Shown: positions 16,921-25,104 of the stretch, in pieces
How the letters are laid out: each line of letters opens with the position of its first letter
Position numbering within the stretch: position 1 is the first letter of the stretch
NCBI GenBank assembly: GCA_015661405.1
Contig: JACWMK010000021.1
Coordinates: 1-33,771, forward strand
Length of the DNA: 33,771 nucleotides
DNA from: Methanobacterium sp.
Lineage (GTDB): Archaea; Methanobacteriota; Methanobacteria; Methanobacteriales; Methanobacteriaceae
Direction: 5' to 3'
Position numbers and translations under genes: made by a program
Notes under the pieces: model-generated
What the model was told of the DNA's origin: nothing
Database searches by the model: none
The model's input: only the letters and a program-made list of their open reading frames with translations

Positions 16921-17350
16921 ACAAGTTATATATTTCTTCAGATGAAAGTATTGTAATATTTCCATCTTTAAGTGCTTTTATTCCAGCATTAATATCCTCA
17001 GTTTTCAGAACAACCATGGCTTGTTCTCTTTTTTTTTCTACAAATGCATATAAATATTCTACATTAATATCAGATTTATTTAAAATTCCTAAAATTTTAT
17101 CAAGTCCACCAGGCTCATCAGGAACTGCCACACCTATCACATCATTTATTTGAACTACAAAATTATTTTCTTCTAAAATATGTATAGCTTCATTCGGTTG
17201 TGGAACAATCATCCGTAAAATACCAAATTCAGACGTATCTGCAATAGAAAGAGCTCTAATATTAATTTTTGCCTCTGAAAGAATATTCAACGCTTTCCAT
17301 AATCTACCCTTCCTATTTTCCAAGAATACTGATATCTGTTTTAACTTCAT
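16919..17350 (-). CDS. Tandem ACT-domain amino-acid-binding regulator
   Basis: A 143-residue protein of two ACT domains (about 3-70 and 71-140); the first has ISVFLENRKGRLWKALNIL and the second VPDEPGGLDKILGILNKSDINVEYLY. ACT domains bind small ligands, often amino acids. In methanogens this stand-alone protein is commonly beside phenylacetate-CoA ligase, as here (PaaK gene 64 bp upstream, same strand), so it may sense aromatic amino acids or aryl acids for that enzyme. AGGGGTG precedes the ATG. Confidence 0.9.
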   Translation of the reverse strand: MKLKQISVFLENRKGRLWKALNILSEAKINIRALSIADTSEFGILRMIVPQPNEAIHILEENNFVVQINDVIGVAVPDEPGGLDKILGILNKSDINVEYLYAFVEKKREQAMVVLKTEDINAGIKALKDGNITILSSEEIYNL

Positions 17351-17414
17351 TTTTTTTTACACCCCTAATTATTATAAATTTATAAAAAAATATTTATTAA
17401 CTCAGATAAATTTA

Positions 17415-18713
17415 TCAAAGATTTCTACGATCAATAACCCTTACAGCCTTTCCATTACTCCTAGGGAGACTTTGAGGTTCAACAAAAGTTATATTCACCC
17501 GTAATCCAATTTCATCATGTATATGATCTTCTATATTCTTTTTAATATCTTCAATATGCTTAACTTCATCAGAAAATAGAATATTAGAAGCTTCAACCTG
17601 CACTTCTAACTCATCCAAATGATGGGGCCTAGTAACTATAATTTGATAATGAGGTTCCAATCCCTTAATATTAAGAATAGCACGCTCTATCTGAGATGGG
17701 AATACAATAACTCCTCTAATCTTCAACATATCATCGCTACGACCAGTTATACGATCCATCTTAACAAGTGTTCTTCCACATTCACATTTTTCCCGCCTTA
17801 AAGTTGTGATATCACGGGTACGGAACCTTATAATAGGCATACCTTCACGGGTGAGCGTGGTTAAAACCAACTCCCCTTTCTCATCATAGGATAAAGGTTT
17901 CAAATTTTCGGGGTCAATTATTTCTGGATAGAAATGATCATCAAATATATGTAATCCATTCTTTTCAGTACACTCTTGAGCAACGCCAGGGCCAATGATC
18001 TCAGTCAAACCATAAACATTAAGCGCGGAGAGATTAAGTCTATTCTCAATTTCTTCCCTCATCTCCTCAGTCCACATCTCCGCACCAAAAACTCCAGATT
18101 TTAAACTTATCTTTTCAGGTTCTACACCATTATTTTGAAGCACATCAGATAAATGAAGTGCATAAGAAGGTGTACAGGTTAAAATGGTAGATCCAAAATC
18201 TTGCATAATCTGAATCTGCCTTTGAGTGTTACCCGCCGATATAGGAATCACAGTAGCACCAATTTTCTGAGCTCCATAGTGAACACCCAGTCCTCCTGTA
18301 AAAAGACCATAACCATAACAATTCTGGATTAAATCTTTCTTACCTGCACCCGCCATGGTTAATGCACGGGCCATCACTTCACCCCATATATCCAGATCTT
18401 TTTGAGTATAACCAGATACTGTGGGTTTGCCAGTTGTACCTGATGTGGTGTGCACTTCTACGATTTCATCATGTGGAACTGCAAACAATCCAAATGGATA
18501 AGCATCTCTTAAATCTGTTTTACTAGTGAAAGGTAATTTATTAATGTCTTCTAGAGTTTCAATATCATCAGGATGCACATTCATCTCATTAAATCGTTTT
18601 TTATAATAATTAACATTTTCATAGGCTATTTTCACAACTTCTGTCAGTCTTCTAAGCTGCAACTCTTCTTTTTCTTCTACAGACATACATTCTGCTTTTT
18701 TATTCCAGATCAT
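17415..18713 (-). CDS. paaK: Phenylacetate-CoA ligase (AMP-forming)
   Basis: Activates aryl acids such as phenylacetate to CoA thioesters using ATP. The 432-residue length is typical of the PaaK family. Visible: N-terminal IWNKKAECMSVEEKEELQLR, the ATP-binding loop VHTTSGTTGKPTVSGYT, VYGLTEIIGPGVAQEC, RFRTRDITT, ITGRSDDMLKIRGVIVFPSQIE, and a C-terminal LPRSNGKAVRVIDRR. In methanogens it is thought to let the cell use aryl acids for aromatic amino acids together with indolepyruvate ferredoxin oxidoreductase; no ior gene is in the window. The ACT gene follows it. Confidence 0.94.
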   Translation of the reverse strand: MIWNKKAECMSVEEKEELQLRRLTEVVKIAYENVNYYKKRFNEMNVHPDDIETLEDINKLPFTSKTDLRDAYPFGLFAVPHDEIVEVHTTSGTTGKPTVSGYTQKDLDIWGEVMARALTMAGAGKKDLIQNCYGYGLFTGGLGVHYGAQKIGATVIPISAGNTQRQIQIMQDFGSTILTCTPSYALHLSDVLQNNGVEPEKISLKSGVFGAEMWTEEMREEIENRLNLSALNVYGLTEIIGPGVAQECTEKNGLHIFDDHFYPEIIDPENLKPLSYDEKGELVLTTLTREGMPIIRFRTRDITTLRREKCECGRTLVKMDRITGRSDDMLKIRGVIVFPSQIERAILNIKGLEPHYQIIVTRPHHLDELEVQVEASNILFSDEVKHIEDIKKNIEDHIHDEIGLRVNITFVEPQSLPRSNGKAVRVIDRRNL

Positions 18714-18902
18714 TGTAATCTATCCATTAAAAAAAATTGAATTTAAGATTAAACCATTATAATGAAAATACGTTATTTAATTAATTATTACTAGCTTAAA
18801 AAGATTAACATTTAATCTAAAAATTTTAGATTTTATAAAAATAATTTAAAAGTTAAATCAAATAAAAAAAAATAAAATTTAAAAAAAGTAATTAGTTTAT
18901 TT

Positions 18903-18910
18903 AAAAAAAA
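18903..18910 (-). terminator. Oligo-T terminator after SOD
   Basis: Read on the minus strand, T8 lies about 20 bp after the SOD stop, followed by further U-tracts within 18860-18900. It probably ends the stress island transcript. Confidence 0.5.
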
Positions 18911-18928
18911 TAGAATGTGATATTTTTT

Positions 18929-19546
18929 TTATAGCGGTGAATCAAGCCACACTTTTATTCTATGGTTAATTTCATCCCAGTTCACTATTTTCCAGAAGGC
19001 TGCCACATATTCTGGACGTACATTTTTGTAGTCTAAGTAATAGGCGTGTTCCCATACATCCAAAACCATCATAATTCTATGACTTGGAATTGAATTCACG
19101 TTATGCTTCTCGATCTGCTGGATGAATATACGGTTAGTGTTTCTACATAGGGAGAGTGCCGCCCATCCACTACCTTCAGTACTTATGGCGACTTGAGAAA
19201 ATTCTTTTTTAAAGTTATCAAAACTTCCGAAATCCTTTTCAATATACTCTGCAATTAAACCATCTGGTTCGCCACCATATTCATCTGCGGAGCCCATATT
19301 CTTCCAGAATAAATTATGCATTAAATATCCGCCTACATGGAATGATAATTCCTTAGCTGTGGCTTTAACATCGAATGTTTCACCAGATTTTCTGGCATCA
19401 AACTTCTTAAGAAGTGCATTGGCACCGTCAACATATGCTTGATGATGTTTATCATGATGTATACGGAGTTGTTCCTCTGATATATATGGTTCTAACGCTT
19501 TGTAATCGTATGGTAATGCTGGTAATTCATAAAATTTAGATTCCAT
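18929..19546 (-). CDS. sod: Superoxide dismutase (Fe/Mn family)
   Basis: Dismutes superoxide to O2 and H2O2. 205 residues from the chosen start. Metal ligands by family pattern: His30 (RIHHDKHH), His77 (YLMHNLFW), Asp163 and His167 (DVWEHAYY). SODs of Methanobacteriales that have been studied use iron; the metal cannot be proved here. I place the start at ATG 19546 because AAAGGAGG is 8 nt before it and the next residues (SKFYELPALPYDY) begin the family; an in-frame ATG at 19567 would overlap the peroxiredoxin stop. The gap to the peroxiredoxin gene is 14 bp, so they are cotranscribed: SOD makes peroxide and Prx removes it. Confidence 0.95.
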   Translation of the reverse strand: MESKFYELPALPYDYKALEPYISEEQLRIHHDKHHQAYVDGANALLKKFDARKSGETFDVKATAKELSFHVGGYLMHNLFWKNMGSADEYGGEPDGLIAEYIEKDFGSFDNFKKEFSQVAISTEGSGWAALSLCRNTNRIFIQQIEKHNVNSIPSHRIMMVLDVWEHAYYLDYKNVRPEYVAAFWKIVNWDEINHRIKVWLDSPL

Positions 19547-19560
19547 TTCCAATTCCTCCT

Positions 19561-20247
19561 TTACCATTTATAATAGTTTCTGTAACACAGCCACCAGTCA
19601 AAACACTTATATTTTAATGGTCGTTCTATGGCTGTTTCTATATCTGCAGCAGGGGGTATAATGAGTCCTTTGCCTATTATTTCATTACAAGGCCAGTTGG
19701 CAGGCATGGCTACGTGCTTATCATCAACGGTCTGTAATCCTTCAACTGCCCTTAATATTTCATCAATGTTTCTTCCAAGTTCTTGAGGATAGTAAATTAT
19801 AGCTCTAATGATTCCTTTCGGATCAATGATAAATACTGATCTAACAGTGTTTGAGCCTTTTGCGGGGTGTATTAAGCCTAATTTTTCCGCTACTTCACCA
19901 GTGTCTGCTATTACAGGGAATTCTATATCAACGTCAAAGTTTTCAGATATCCATTCAATCCATTTTAGGTGTGAGAAAACCTGATCTTCTGATAATCCTA
20001 TTAATTCACAGTTCATATCATCGAACATATCTATCCTTAATTGGAAAGCAATAAATTCAGTGGTACATACTGGTGTGAAATCACTTGGATGACTGAATAG
20101 AACGAACCAGCTACCTTTAAAGTCTTTAGGTAGTTTTATCTTTCCCTGAGTGGTTTGAACTTCTAATTTAGGGAATTTATCACCAATAAGTGGCATTCCC
20201 ATTCCTTCCTTCTTAATACGTTTTAATTCGTATATTTTTTCTCCCAT
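19561..20247 (-). CDS. Archaeal Prx6-type peroxiredoxin
   Basis: Reduces H2O2 and organic peroxides with cysteine thiols. 228 residues. The peroxidatic Cys is Cys61 in SHPSDFTPVCTTEF. The C-terminal arm has Cys187, Cys215 and Cys221; the last pair, in YKCFDWWLC, corresponds to the extra cysteines that act in resolution in archaeal Prx6 enzymes. The start has GGGGGAT 5 nt upstream; ATG codons at residues 16 and 18 would give the more usual family N-terminus (MPLIGDKFPKLEV), so the first 15 residues may be an extension. Electrons may come from thioredoxin or a neighbouring rubredoxin; this is inference. Confidence 0.95.
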   Translation of the reverse strand: MGEKIYELKRIKKEGMGMPLIGDKFPKLEVQTTQGKIKLPKDFKGSWFVLFSHPSDFTPVCTTEFIAFQLRIDMFDDMNCELIGLSEDQVFSHLKWIEWISENFDVDIEFPVIADTGEVAEKLGLIHPAKGSNTVRSVFIIDPKGIIRAIIYYPQELGRNIDEILRAVEGLQTVDDKHVAMPANWPCNEIIGKGLIIPPAADIETAIERPLKYKCFDWWLCYRNYYKW

Positions 20248-20422
20248 AAATTATCCCCCTTGGTTAATATTTTAACACTTATAATTTATGCTCTAGATTT
20301 TATTTAATTATTTCTTTTTAAACAAAAAAAATAGTCTATAATGTAATTATAACTAAATTCAAAGGAATACTCTGTGTAATCTATAAAATGTTTAGTTCTT
20401 GAGTAGATTGATTGTATATTTG

Positions 20423-20935
20423 TTATTTAGTGGTAGTGGGTGGAGTGAATATTCTTAGAGCTAATTCTTGATCAAGCATTAGTAATCCACTAGGACTGTC
20501 TCCAGCTAATTTAACTTTCTGAAGCACTCCACTACTTGACTCCTCCTCCTCCACTTGTTCAGCAACATACCATTGTAAGAAATTATTAGTTGCGTGATCA
20601 CTTAAAGAAATAGCCAAATCAACTAATTGATTTATAAGAGTAGTAACCATCTGTTCATGTTCATAAACATTTTCAAACGTGGCCACTGGTGAGTCCCATT
20701 CAGTTGGTGGAGATTTTATCTCAGTTAAAATCACTCTAGCTCCTCTTTGTACTAGATAATCATAGAATTTCATGGCGTGCGTCATTTCTTCCTGAGCCTG
20801 CACCCTCATCCAATTTGCGAAACCACTTAAGTCATTTGCCTCGAAGTAAGCTTCCATGGATAGATATAAGTAAGCAGAGTAAAGCTCAGCATTCATCTGA
20901 CTATTTAATGATTCTACCATTTTATCTTTAAGCAT
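20423..20935 (-). CDS. ftnA: Ferritin (FtnA-like)
   Basis: Oxidises Fe(II) at a di-iron centre and stores iron in a 24-subunit shell. From ATG 20935 the protein is 170 aa and its ferroxidase residues fall at exactly the E. coli FtnA numbers: Glu17, Glu50, His53, Glu94, Gln127, with Glu126, Glu129 and Glu130 near the third iron site. GGGAGGG is 8 nt before this ATG; an upstream in-frame ATG (20962) would place the Shine-Dalgarno inside the gene. It lies between the rubredoxins and Prx/SOD, so it limits free iron during oxidative stress. A 175-bp gap to the Prx gene suggests a separate promoter there. Confidence 0.95.
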   Translation of the reverse strand: MLKDKMVESLNSQMNAELYSAYLYLSMEAYFEANDLSGFANWMRVQAQEEMTHAMKFYDYLVQRGARVILTEIKSPPTEWDSPVATFENVYEHEQMVTTLINQLVDLAISLSDHATNNFLQWYVAEQVEEEESSSGVLQKVKLAGDSPSGLLMLDQELALRIFTPPTTTK

Positions 20936-21004
20936 AATTTGAACCCTCCCATTAATTTTCAAAAACTGTATATTTATGTGTATAAATAAAAAAAAGTTTT
21001 ATAT

Positions 21005-21166
21005 TTATTTCATCTTCTCAAACATGGATTTTCCAACTCCACAGAGAGGACAAACCCAGTCATCAGGTAAATCTTCAAATGCAGTTCCAGGTTCAATTCC
21101 ACTAGTCGGATCGCCTTCTTCAGGATCATAGATGTATCCGCAAGCTAAACAAAGATATTTATCCAT
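21005..21166 (-). CDS. Rubredoxin C (53 aa)
   Basis: A complete small rubredoxin read by eye: begins MDKYLCLACGYIYDPEEGDP, has EPGTAFEDLPDDWVCPLCG, and ends FEKMK. Four cysteines in CxxCG and CPxCG bind one iron. GGAGG lies 8 nt before the ATG. It is the third of three rubredoxins, 69 bp upstream of ferritin. Rubredoxins carry single electrons to oxygen- and peroxide-reducing enzymes in anaerobes; no rubrerythrin or FprA is in the window. Confidence 0.95.
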   Translation of the reverse strand: MDKYLCLACGYIYDPEEGDPTSGIEPGTAFEDLPDDWVCPLCGVGKSMFEKMK

Positions 21167-21253
21167 TTTAATTATCCTCCTTAGAAAACTTCAAATTCCA
21201 TTTCTTTTATAAAAAAACTGTATTGAAATAAGATAATATAAAAAATTTAGATT

Positions 21254-21415
21254 TTAAACATATTTCTGGAATTTATTTTTTCCAGCTTTACATTTCGGAC
21301 AAATCCATTCATTAGGCAGATCCTTAAAGGAGGTACCCGATTCGGTATCAGTTGCGGGTTCACCTTTCTCCGGATTATATACGTATCCACAAACATTACA
21401 TTTACGTTTTTCCAT
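21254..21415 (-). CDS. Rubredoxin B (53 aa) with CPKCK second knuckle
   Basis: Begins MEKRKCNVCGYVYNPEKGEP, then SGTSFKDLPNEWICPKCKAG, ending KFQKYV. Four cysteines are intact, but the glycine that normally follows the fourth cysteine (CPxCG) is Lys. This glycine gives a backbone NH hydrogen bond to the iron-sulfur site, so the reduction potential could differ from its neighbours. GAGGT precedes the ATG. Middle gene of the three. Confidence 0.95.
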   Translation of the reverse strand: MEKRKCNVCGYVYNPEKGEPATDTESGTSFKDLPNEWICPKCKAGKNKFQKYV

Positions 21416-21437
21416 TTTAATTACCTCTAAATGTTTA

Positions 21438-21596
21438 TTAAATAGCTCTAAAACGATTTAAACCAGCACCGCAATGGGGACAGTACCAATTATTAGGAAG
21501 ATTCTCAAAGGAGGTGCCTGGTTCAGTTTTGTTTCTAGGTTCACCAGCTTCAGGATCGTAGATATAACCACACACTTTACATTTATATTTTTTCAT
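21438..21596 (-). CDS. Rubredoxin A (52 aa)
   Basis: Begins MKKYKCKVCGYIYDPEAGEP, then EPGTSFENLPNNWYCPHCGAG, ending NRFRAI. CxxCG and CPxCG are both canonical. AAGGTGAT lies 5 nt before the ATG. It is the first gene of the island; the next rubredoxin starts 22 bp after its stop. The three differ enough to suggest separate partners rather than recent duplication. Confidence 0.95.
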   Translation of the reverse strand: MKKYKCKVCGYIYDPEAGEPRNKTEPGTSFENLPNNWYCPHCGAGLNRFRAI

Positions 21597-21979
21597 ATTA
21601 AATCACCTTCAATAACCTAAAGACATTTATTTACACTATATATTTAGCTTTAATGATATTTATAATTTGGTAGTTAGTCACTTATTAAAACTTATTAATC
21701 ATCCTCTTGAGGAAAAATCTAAATTAATACTTATTGAATAACATTTGAATAGGAATTACACTTCAAATTATTTTAATAAATATTTAACTTATAAGTAAAT
21801 GTTTCTAAGTTAAATTGAGACTCATCATGAGAAAATTTCAATTAAAACGTGTTAGCTACACAAAATGGTGAAATCATTTTATGGAATATAAAAAAATAAT
21901 AAATTAATTATCACAATTTTTTAGTTATAAAATACACTAATAATTAAAAATAAATAATTAACAAATAAAACTTGATTCT
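21597..21979. other. 383-bp intergenic region with repeats upstream of the stress island
   Basis: No gene seen. It holds the rubredoxin promoter at 21634-21651, tandem ACTTATTAA copies at 21680-21688 and 21690-21698, TCCTC-TT-GAGGA (21702-21713), the 10-bp palindrome ACTTATAAGT (21787-21796) and CTCAT-C-ATGAG (21821-21831). These could be operator sites for a redox or metal regulator; only the repeats themselves are observed. Confidence 0.5.
21634..21651 (-). promoter_or_regulatory. BRE/TATA promoter of the rubredoxin operon
   Basis: Minus strand reads AAAGC (BRE-like) followed by TAAATATATAG, 40-50 bp before the first rubredoxin ATG. Transcription would start about 21612-21615, leaving a short leader with the Shine-Dalgarno. 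Confidence 0.55.
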
Positions 21980-22375
21980 TCATTTAACTAATAGAACAGG
22001 GACTTCCACAGTTTTTATAGCGTTTTCCGCCACACTACCCATTAGAAACTTTTCTAATCCGGTTTTTCCATGTGTCCCTATTACGACTAGATCTGCCCCT
22101 GTCTTTTCTACTATTTTAGACATATCATGACTTGGATCACCTACTATTAAAACTGTGTCAGCTGTTATATCTTGTTCTTCTGCCTTTTTAGACGCTTTCC
22201 TTAAAATAGTTTTACCTTCTTCCTCTAAAACCTCATAAGGATAAATTAATTTCTCATCTATAATGTGTAAAACCACTAATTTACCATTAAAATTTTTGGC
22301 AATAGAAATAGCCACATCTTCTGCTCTTTCAGCAAATTTAGAACCATCTGTAGGAACAATTATTGTTTTAAACAT
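21980..22375 (-). CDS. Universal stress protein (UspA family)
   Basis: A 131-residue single-domain Usp. Starts MFKTIIVPTDGSKFAERA and ends with the ATP-binding signature GTHGKTGLEKFLMGS followed by VPVLLVK, so it belongs to the nucleotide-binding class (G-2x-G-9x-G-S). GGGGATGAT lies before the ATG. It follows the AtwA gene by 31 bp and is probably cotranscribed with it. The target process is unknown. Confidence 0.95.
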   Translation of the reverse strand: MFKTIIVPTDGSKFAERAEDVAISIAKNFNGKLVVLHIIDEKLIYPYEVLEEEGKTILRKASKKAEEQDITADTVLIVGDPSHDMSKIVEKTGADLVVIGTHGKTGLEKFLMGSVAENAIKTVEVPVLLVK

Positions 22376-22406
22376 TTATAAATCATCCCCTAAATAAAAT
22401 AGAATT

Positions 22407-24140
22407 TTAAGCTCCCACCATCAACAATCTTAAATCATCTAAATCTTTAAGATAATCTGCTTTACATATTTTAATAAACTCATGACATAATTTATGAGGT
22501 TCACCATCCATCACCAGTTTTCCATCCTCTATCATTATAGCTCTGGTAGTTACTTCTTCAATAAAGTCTATATGATGACTAACCATTAAAATAGTGGAGT
22601 TAAACTTTTTATTTATCCTCTTTAAGGAATTTGAAACCATTCTAAGAGTAATAGGATCTAAATCCCCGAAGGGCTCATCCAATATTAATACATCTGGTTG
22701 AGAGGCTAAGACTAAAGCTAAAGTGGCTCTCACTTTCTGCCCTCCAGAAAGTTCATAGGATCTGCGATTTAGTAAATGCATTGGAAGATCCAATGCCTCA
22801 AAAATAGGTTCAGCATATTCTTTAACTTTTGTATCCGGGAAACTTGGAAATAGAGAATTCAAGATTTCAGGTTCAAGACCTATAAGTTCTAATCGTGTTT
22901 TAGCTTCACTTTCTGGTAGATCAGTGAGCTGATAAAGCACATCTAAAACTTTATCAGTAATTCCGAGTTCTTCTGCTTTCTTTTTAGCCTCATATATCAC
23001 CATTTCTCCTTTAACACCCAGTCTATGTGCAATCTGATCTTTAATTGTAGCATAATGCATAAGAGCGAATTCTTGATGCATGAATCCTAATTTACGCCTC
23101 ATTTTCATTCGCTGGATTCCCGGCTCATGCATATTCACCCAATCCTTATTATATTTAAAGTAAACTTCACCAGAATCGGGTAGATCTAATCCAGCAACCA
23201 TTCTAAGAAGAACGGTTTTACCAGCTCCACTAAGACCTATTAAAGATATAATCTCCCCTTCATTAACTTCAAAATTAATATCTTCAATATTCAACACATT
23301 TCCTCCCTTTAAAAGGGTGAATCTTCTATTTAAATCACGAACTTTAATTATTTCTTCGCCTACGTCACATGAGTCACGGAGGACTTCTCGTGGTTCCATA
23401 TCCTTAACGAATTTTTTTATAATATCTTTAGGTGATCCTTCATCTATGATCTTTCCATTTTCCATAAGTATCAATCGATTTGAAAGGTAGTTATGTATCT
23501 CGGGAAGATGTGATACTAAAATAACAGTTACTCCCAGTTCCTGGTTTGCTTTTTTAACAGCATCTAATATTTCCTGTTTTGATCGAGGACATGACATGGT
23601 AGCAGGTTCATCTAGAAGCAAAAGTTTAGGTTTTTTGGCTAGTTGTCTAGCCATTATTAGTCTCTGCTTCTCTCCACCACTAAGAACTGGAGCGAAATGA
23701 TTTGCTTTATCCTCTAAACCAACCACTTTCAATAGTTCTAAGGCTTCTTCTCCAAATTCATCATCAGCAAATTGGAAATCGGTAAGTGATTCATCCCCAT
23801 ATTTTGCACCGGATAGTTTTCTTACAATATTTTGATATGCAGTTTCTGCCCATAAACCAAAAGATCTCTGGAGATGAATTGCTGTGGCTTTCTTTAATTT
23901 AAGAGATTCGTAAGGATCAGAATCAAATGAAACCTTAATATCATCCATTATTATATCTCCAGTGTCAAATGATTCTACACCACGAAGAATTCTCAGGAGG
24001 CTGGTTTTACCGGAACCACTTACCCCTATTATTCCCACTATCTCTCCTTTATTCACTTTAAGATTAATATCATCTAAAGCCTTAATTTCGGCTCCATCCT
24101 TCATTTTATAAGTTTTAGATAGGTTTTCAACTGTTAACAT
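22407..24140 (-). CDS. atwA: Methyl-coenzyme M reductase activation component A2 (dual ABC ATPase)
   Basis: A 577-residue soluble protein with two ABC ATPase domains and no membrane segments. Domain 1: Walker A GVSGSGKTS (39-47), signature LSGGE (153-157), Walker B LLLLDEP (173-179). Domain 2: Walker A GLSGAGKTV (302-310), a long insertion about 360-440, signature ELSGGQKVR, Walker B VLILDEPFGDLD. The layout and the opening sequence match component A2, which uses ATP in reductive activation of the Ni-F430 methyl-coenzyme M reductase. GGTGAT lies before the ATG. Divergent from nadM. Confidence 0.93.
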   Translation of the reverse strand: MLTVENLSKTYKMKDGAEIKALDDINLKVNKGEIVGIIGVSGSGKTSLLRILRGVESFDTGDIIMDDIKVSFDSDPYESLKLKKATAIHLQRSFGLWAETAYQNIVRKLSGAKYGDESLTDFQFADDEFGEEALELLKVVGLEDKANHFAPVLSGGEKQRLIMARQLAKKPKLLLLDEPATMSCPRSKQEILDAVKKANQELGVTVILVSHLPEIHNYLSNRLILMENGKIIDEGSPKDIIKKFVKDMEPREVLRDSCDVGEEIIKVRDLNRRFTLLKGGNVLNIEDINFEVNEGEIISLIGLSGAGKTVLLRMVAGLDLPDSGEVYFKYNKDWVNMHEPGIQRMKMRRKLGFMHQEFALMHYATIKDQIAHRLGVKGEMVIYEAKKKAEELGITDKVLDVLYQLTDLPESEAKTRLELIGLEPEILNSLFPSFPDTKVKEYAEPIFEALDLPMHLLNRRSYELSGGQKVRATLALVLASQPDVLILDEPFGDLDPITLRMVSNSLKRINKKFNSTILMVSHHIDFIEEVTTRAIMIEDGKLVMDGEPHKLCHEFIKICKADYLKDLDDLRLLMVGA

Positions 24141-24470
24141 AGATTATCACCAATTAGAACTATTAAATTTTTTATTTAAAGTGAATTAATATTTTTATTA
24201 ATGGAATTATTTTTAAAGATTTTATTATTCTTTAAATCTAAAATTTTTTTTTTATAATTCAGATTTCATTCTTTATATATGTTTTATATGTTAAACAATA
24301 AAGGTTGATATATTTTTTTAAAAAAATTTATTTCTGTTATTTGAGAATGTCCTATTTTTTTTTGGTTTAGCTCCAAAAAATTTATTATCACAAGTTAATA
24401 CATTTATTAATAGATTAATTAATATAAAAATTAATTATAAACTTCTAAATAAAAAAATTGGTGATTAGAA
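24141..24470. promoter_or_regulatory. 330-bp divergent promoter region atwA/nadM
   Basis: No gene seen. Minus-strand TATA candidate TTTAAATAAA at 24171-24180 fits atwA; plus-strand TAATATAAAA near 24419-24428 fits nadM, leaving a leader of about 20 nt. The middle is AT-rich low complexity. Confidence 0.45.
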
Positions 24471-24998
24471 ATGGCTGATAAAATGAGAGGATTACTTGTA
24501 GGAAGGATGCAACCAATTCATCAAGGCCACTTGGACGTTATTAAAAGGATATTGAGAGAAGTGGATGAAGTTATAATTTGTATTGGGAGTGCTCAGTTAA
24601 GTCATTCTATTAAAGATCCATTTACAGCTGGTGAGAGAACTATGATGATAAATAAAGCTCTCACTGAACATGGAATACCTGCTTCTAGTTATTACATAAC
24701 ACCTGTACAGGATATATCCTGTAATTCATTGTGGGTGGCTCAAGTGGAGATGTTAACTCCGCCCTTTGAAGTGGTTTACTCTGGGAATTCATTAGTTCAA
24801 AGATTATTTATTGAAGCTGGTTATAAGGTAACGGAACCACCCTTATTTAATAGAGAAATTTACTCGGGAACCGAAGTAAGAAGGAGAATGCTAATGGGAG
24901 AAGATTGGGAATCTCTGATTCCTAAATCAGTAATAGGAGTTATCAAAGAAATAGATGGTATTCCTAGACTTAAACACTTATCGAAAAAAGGAACATAG
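24471..24998 (+). CDS. nadM: Nicotinamide-nucleotide adenylyltransferase, archaeal
   Basis: Makes NAD from NMN and ATP. 175 residues; N-terminal MRGLLVGRMQPIHQGHLDVI with the nucleotidyltransferase HxGH at His17-His20, and the C-terminal YSGTEVRRRM, equivalent of the ISxxxxR motif. GGTGATT precedes the first ATG; the family N-terminus begins at Met5, so a four-residue extension is possible. It heads a run of plus-strand genes. Confidence 0.95.
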   Translation: MADKMRGLLVGRMQPIHQGHLDVIKRILREVDEVIICIGSAQLSHSIKDPFTAGERTMMINKALTEHGIPASSYYITPVQDISCNSLWVAQVEMLTPPFEVVYSGNSLVQRLFIEAGYKVTEPPLFNREIYSGTEVRRRMLMGEDWESLIPKSVIGVIKEIDGIPRLKHLSKKGT

Positions 24999-25104
24999 AA
25001 ATTATTGATTATAATTAAAAATTTTTATAATTATCTACATATAATTTTTATTTACAGTAGTTTAATTCGATTGTTTATAATTATAAAAGATAAATCTCTT
25101 AGAG

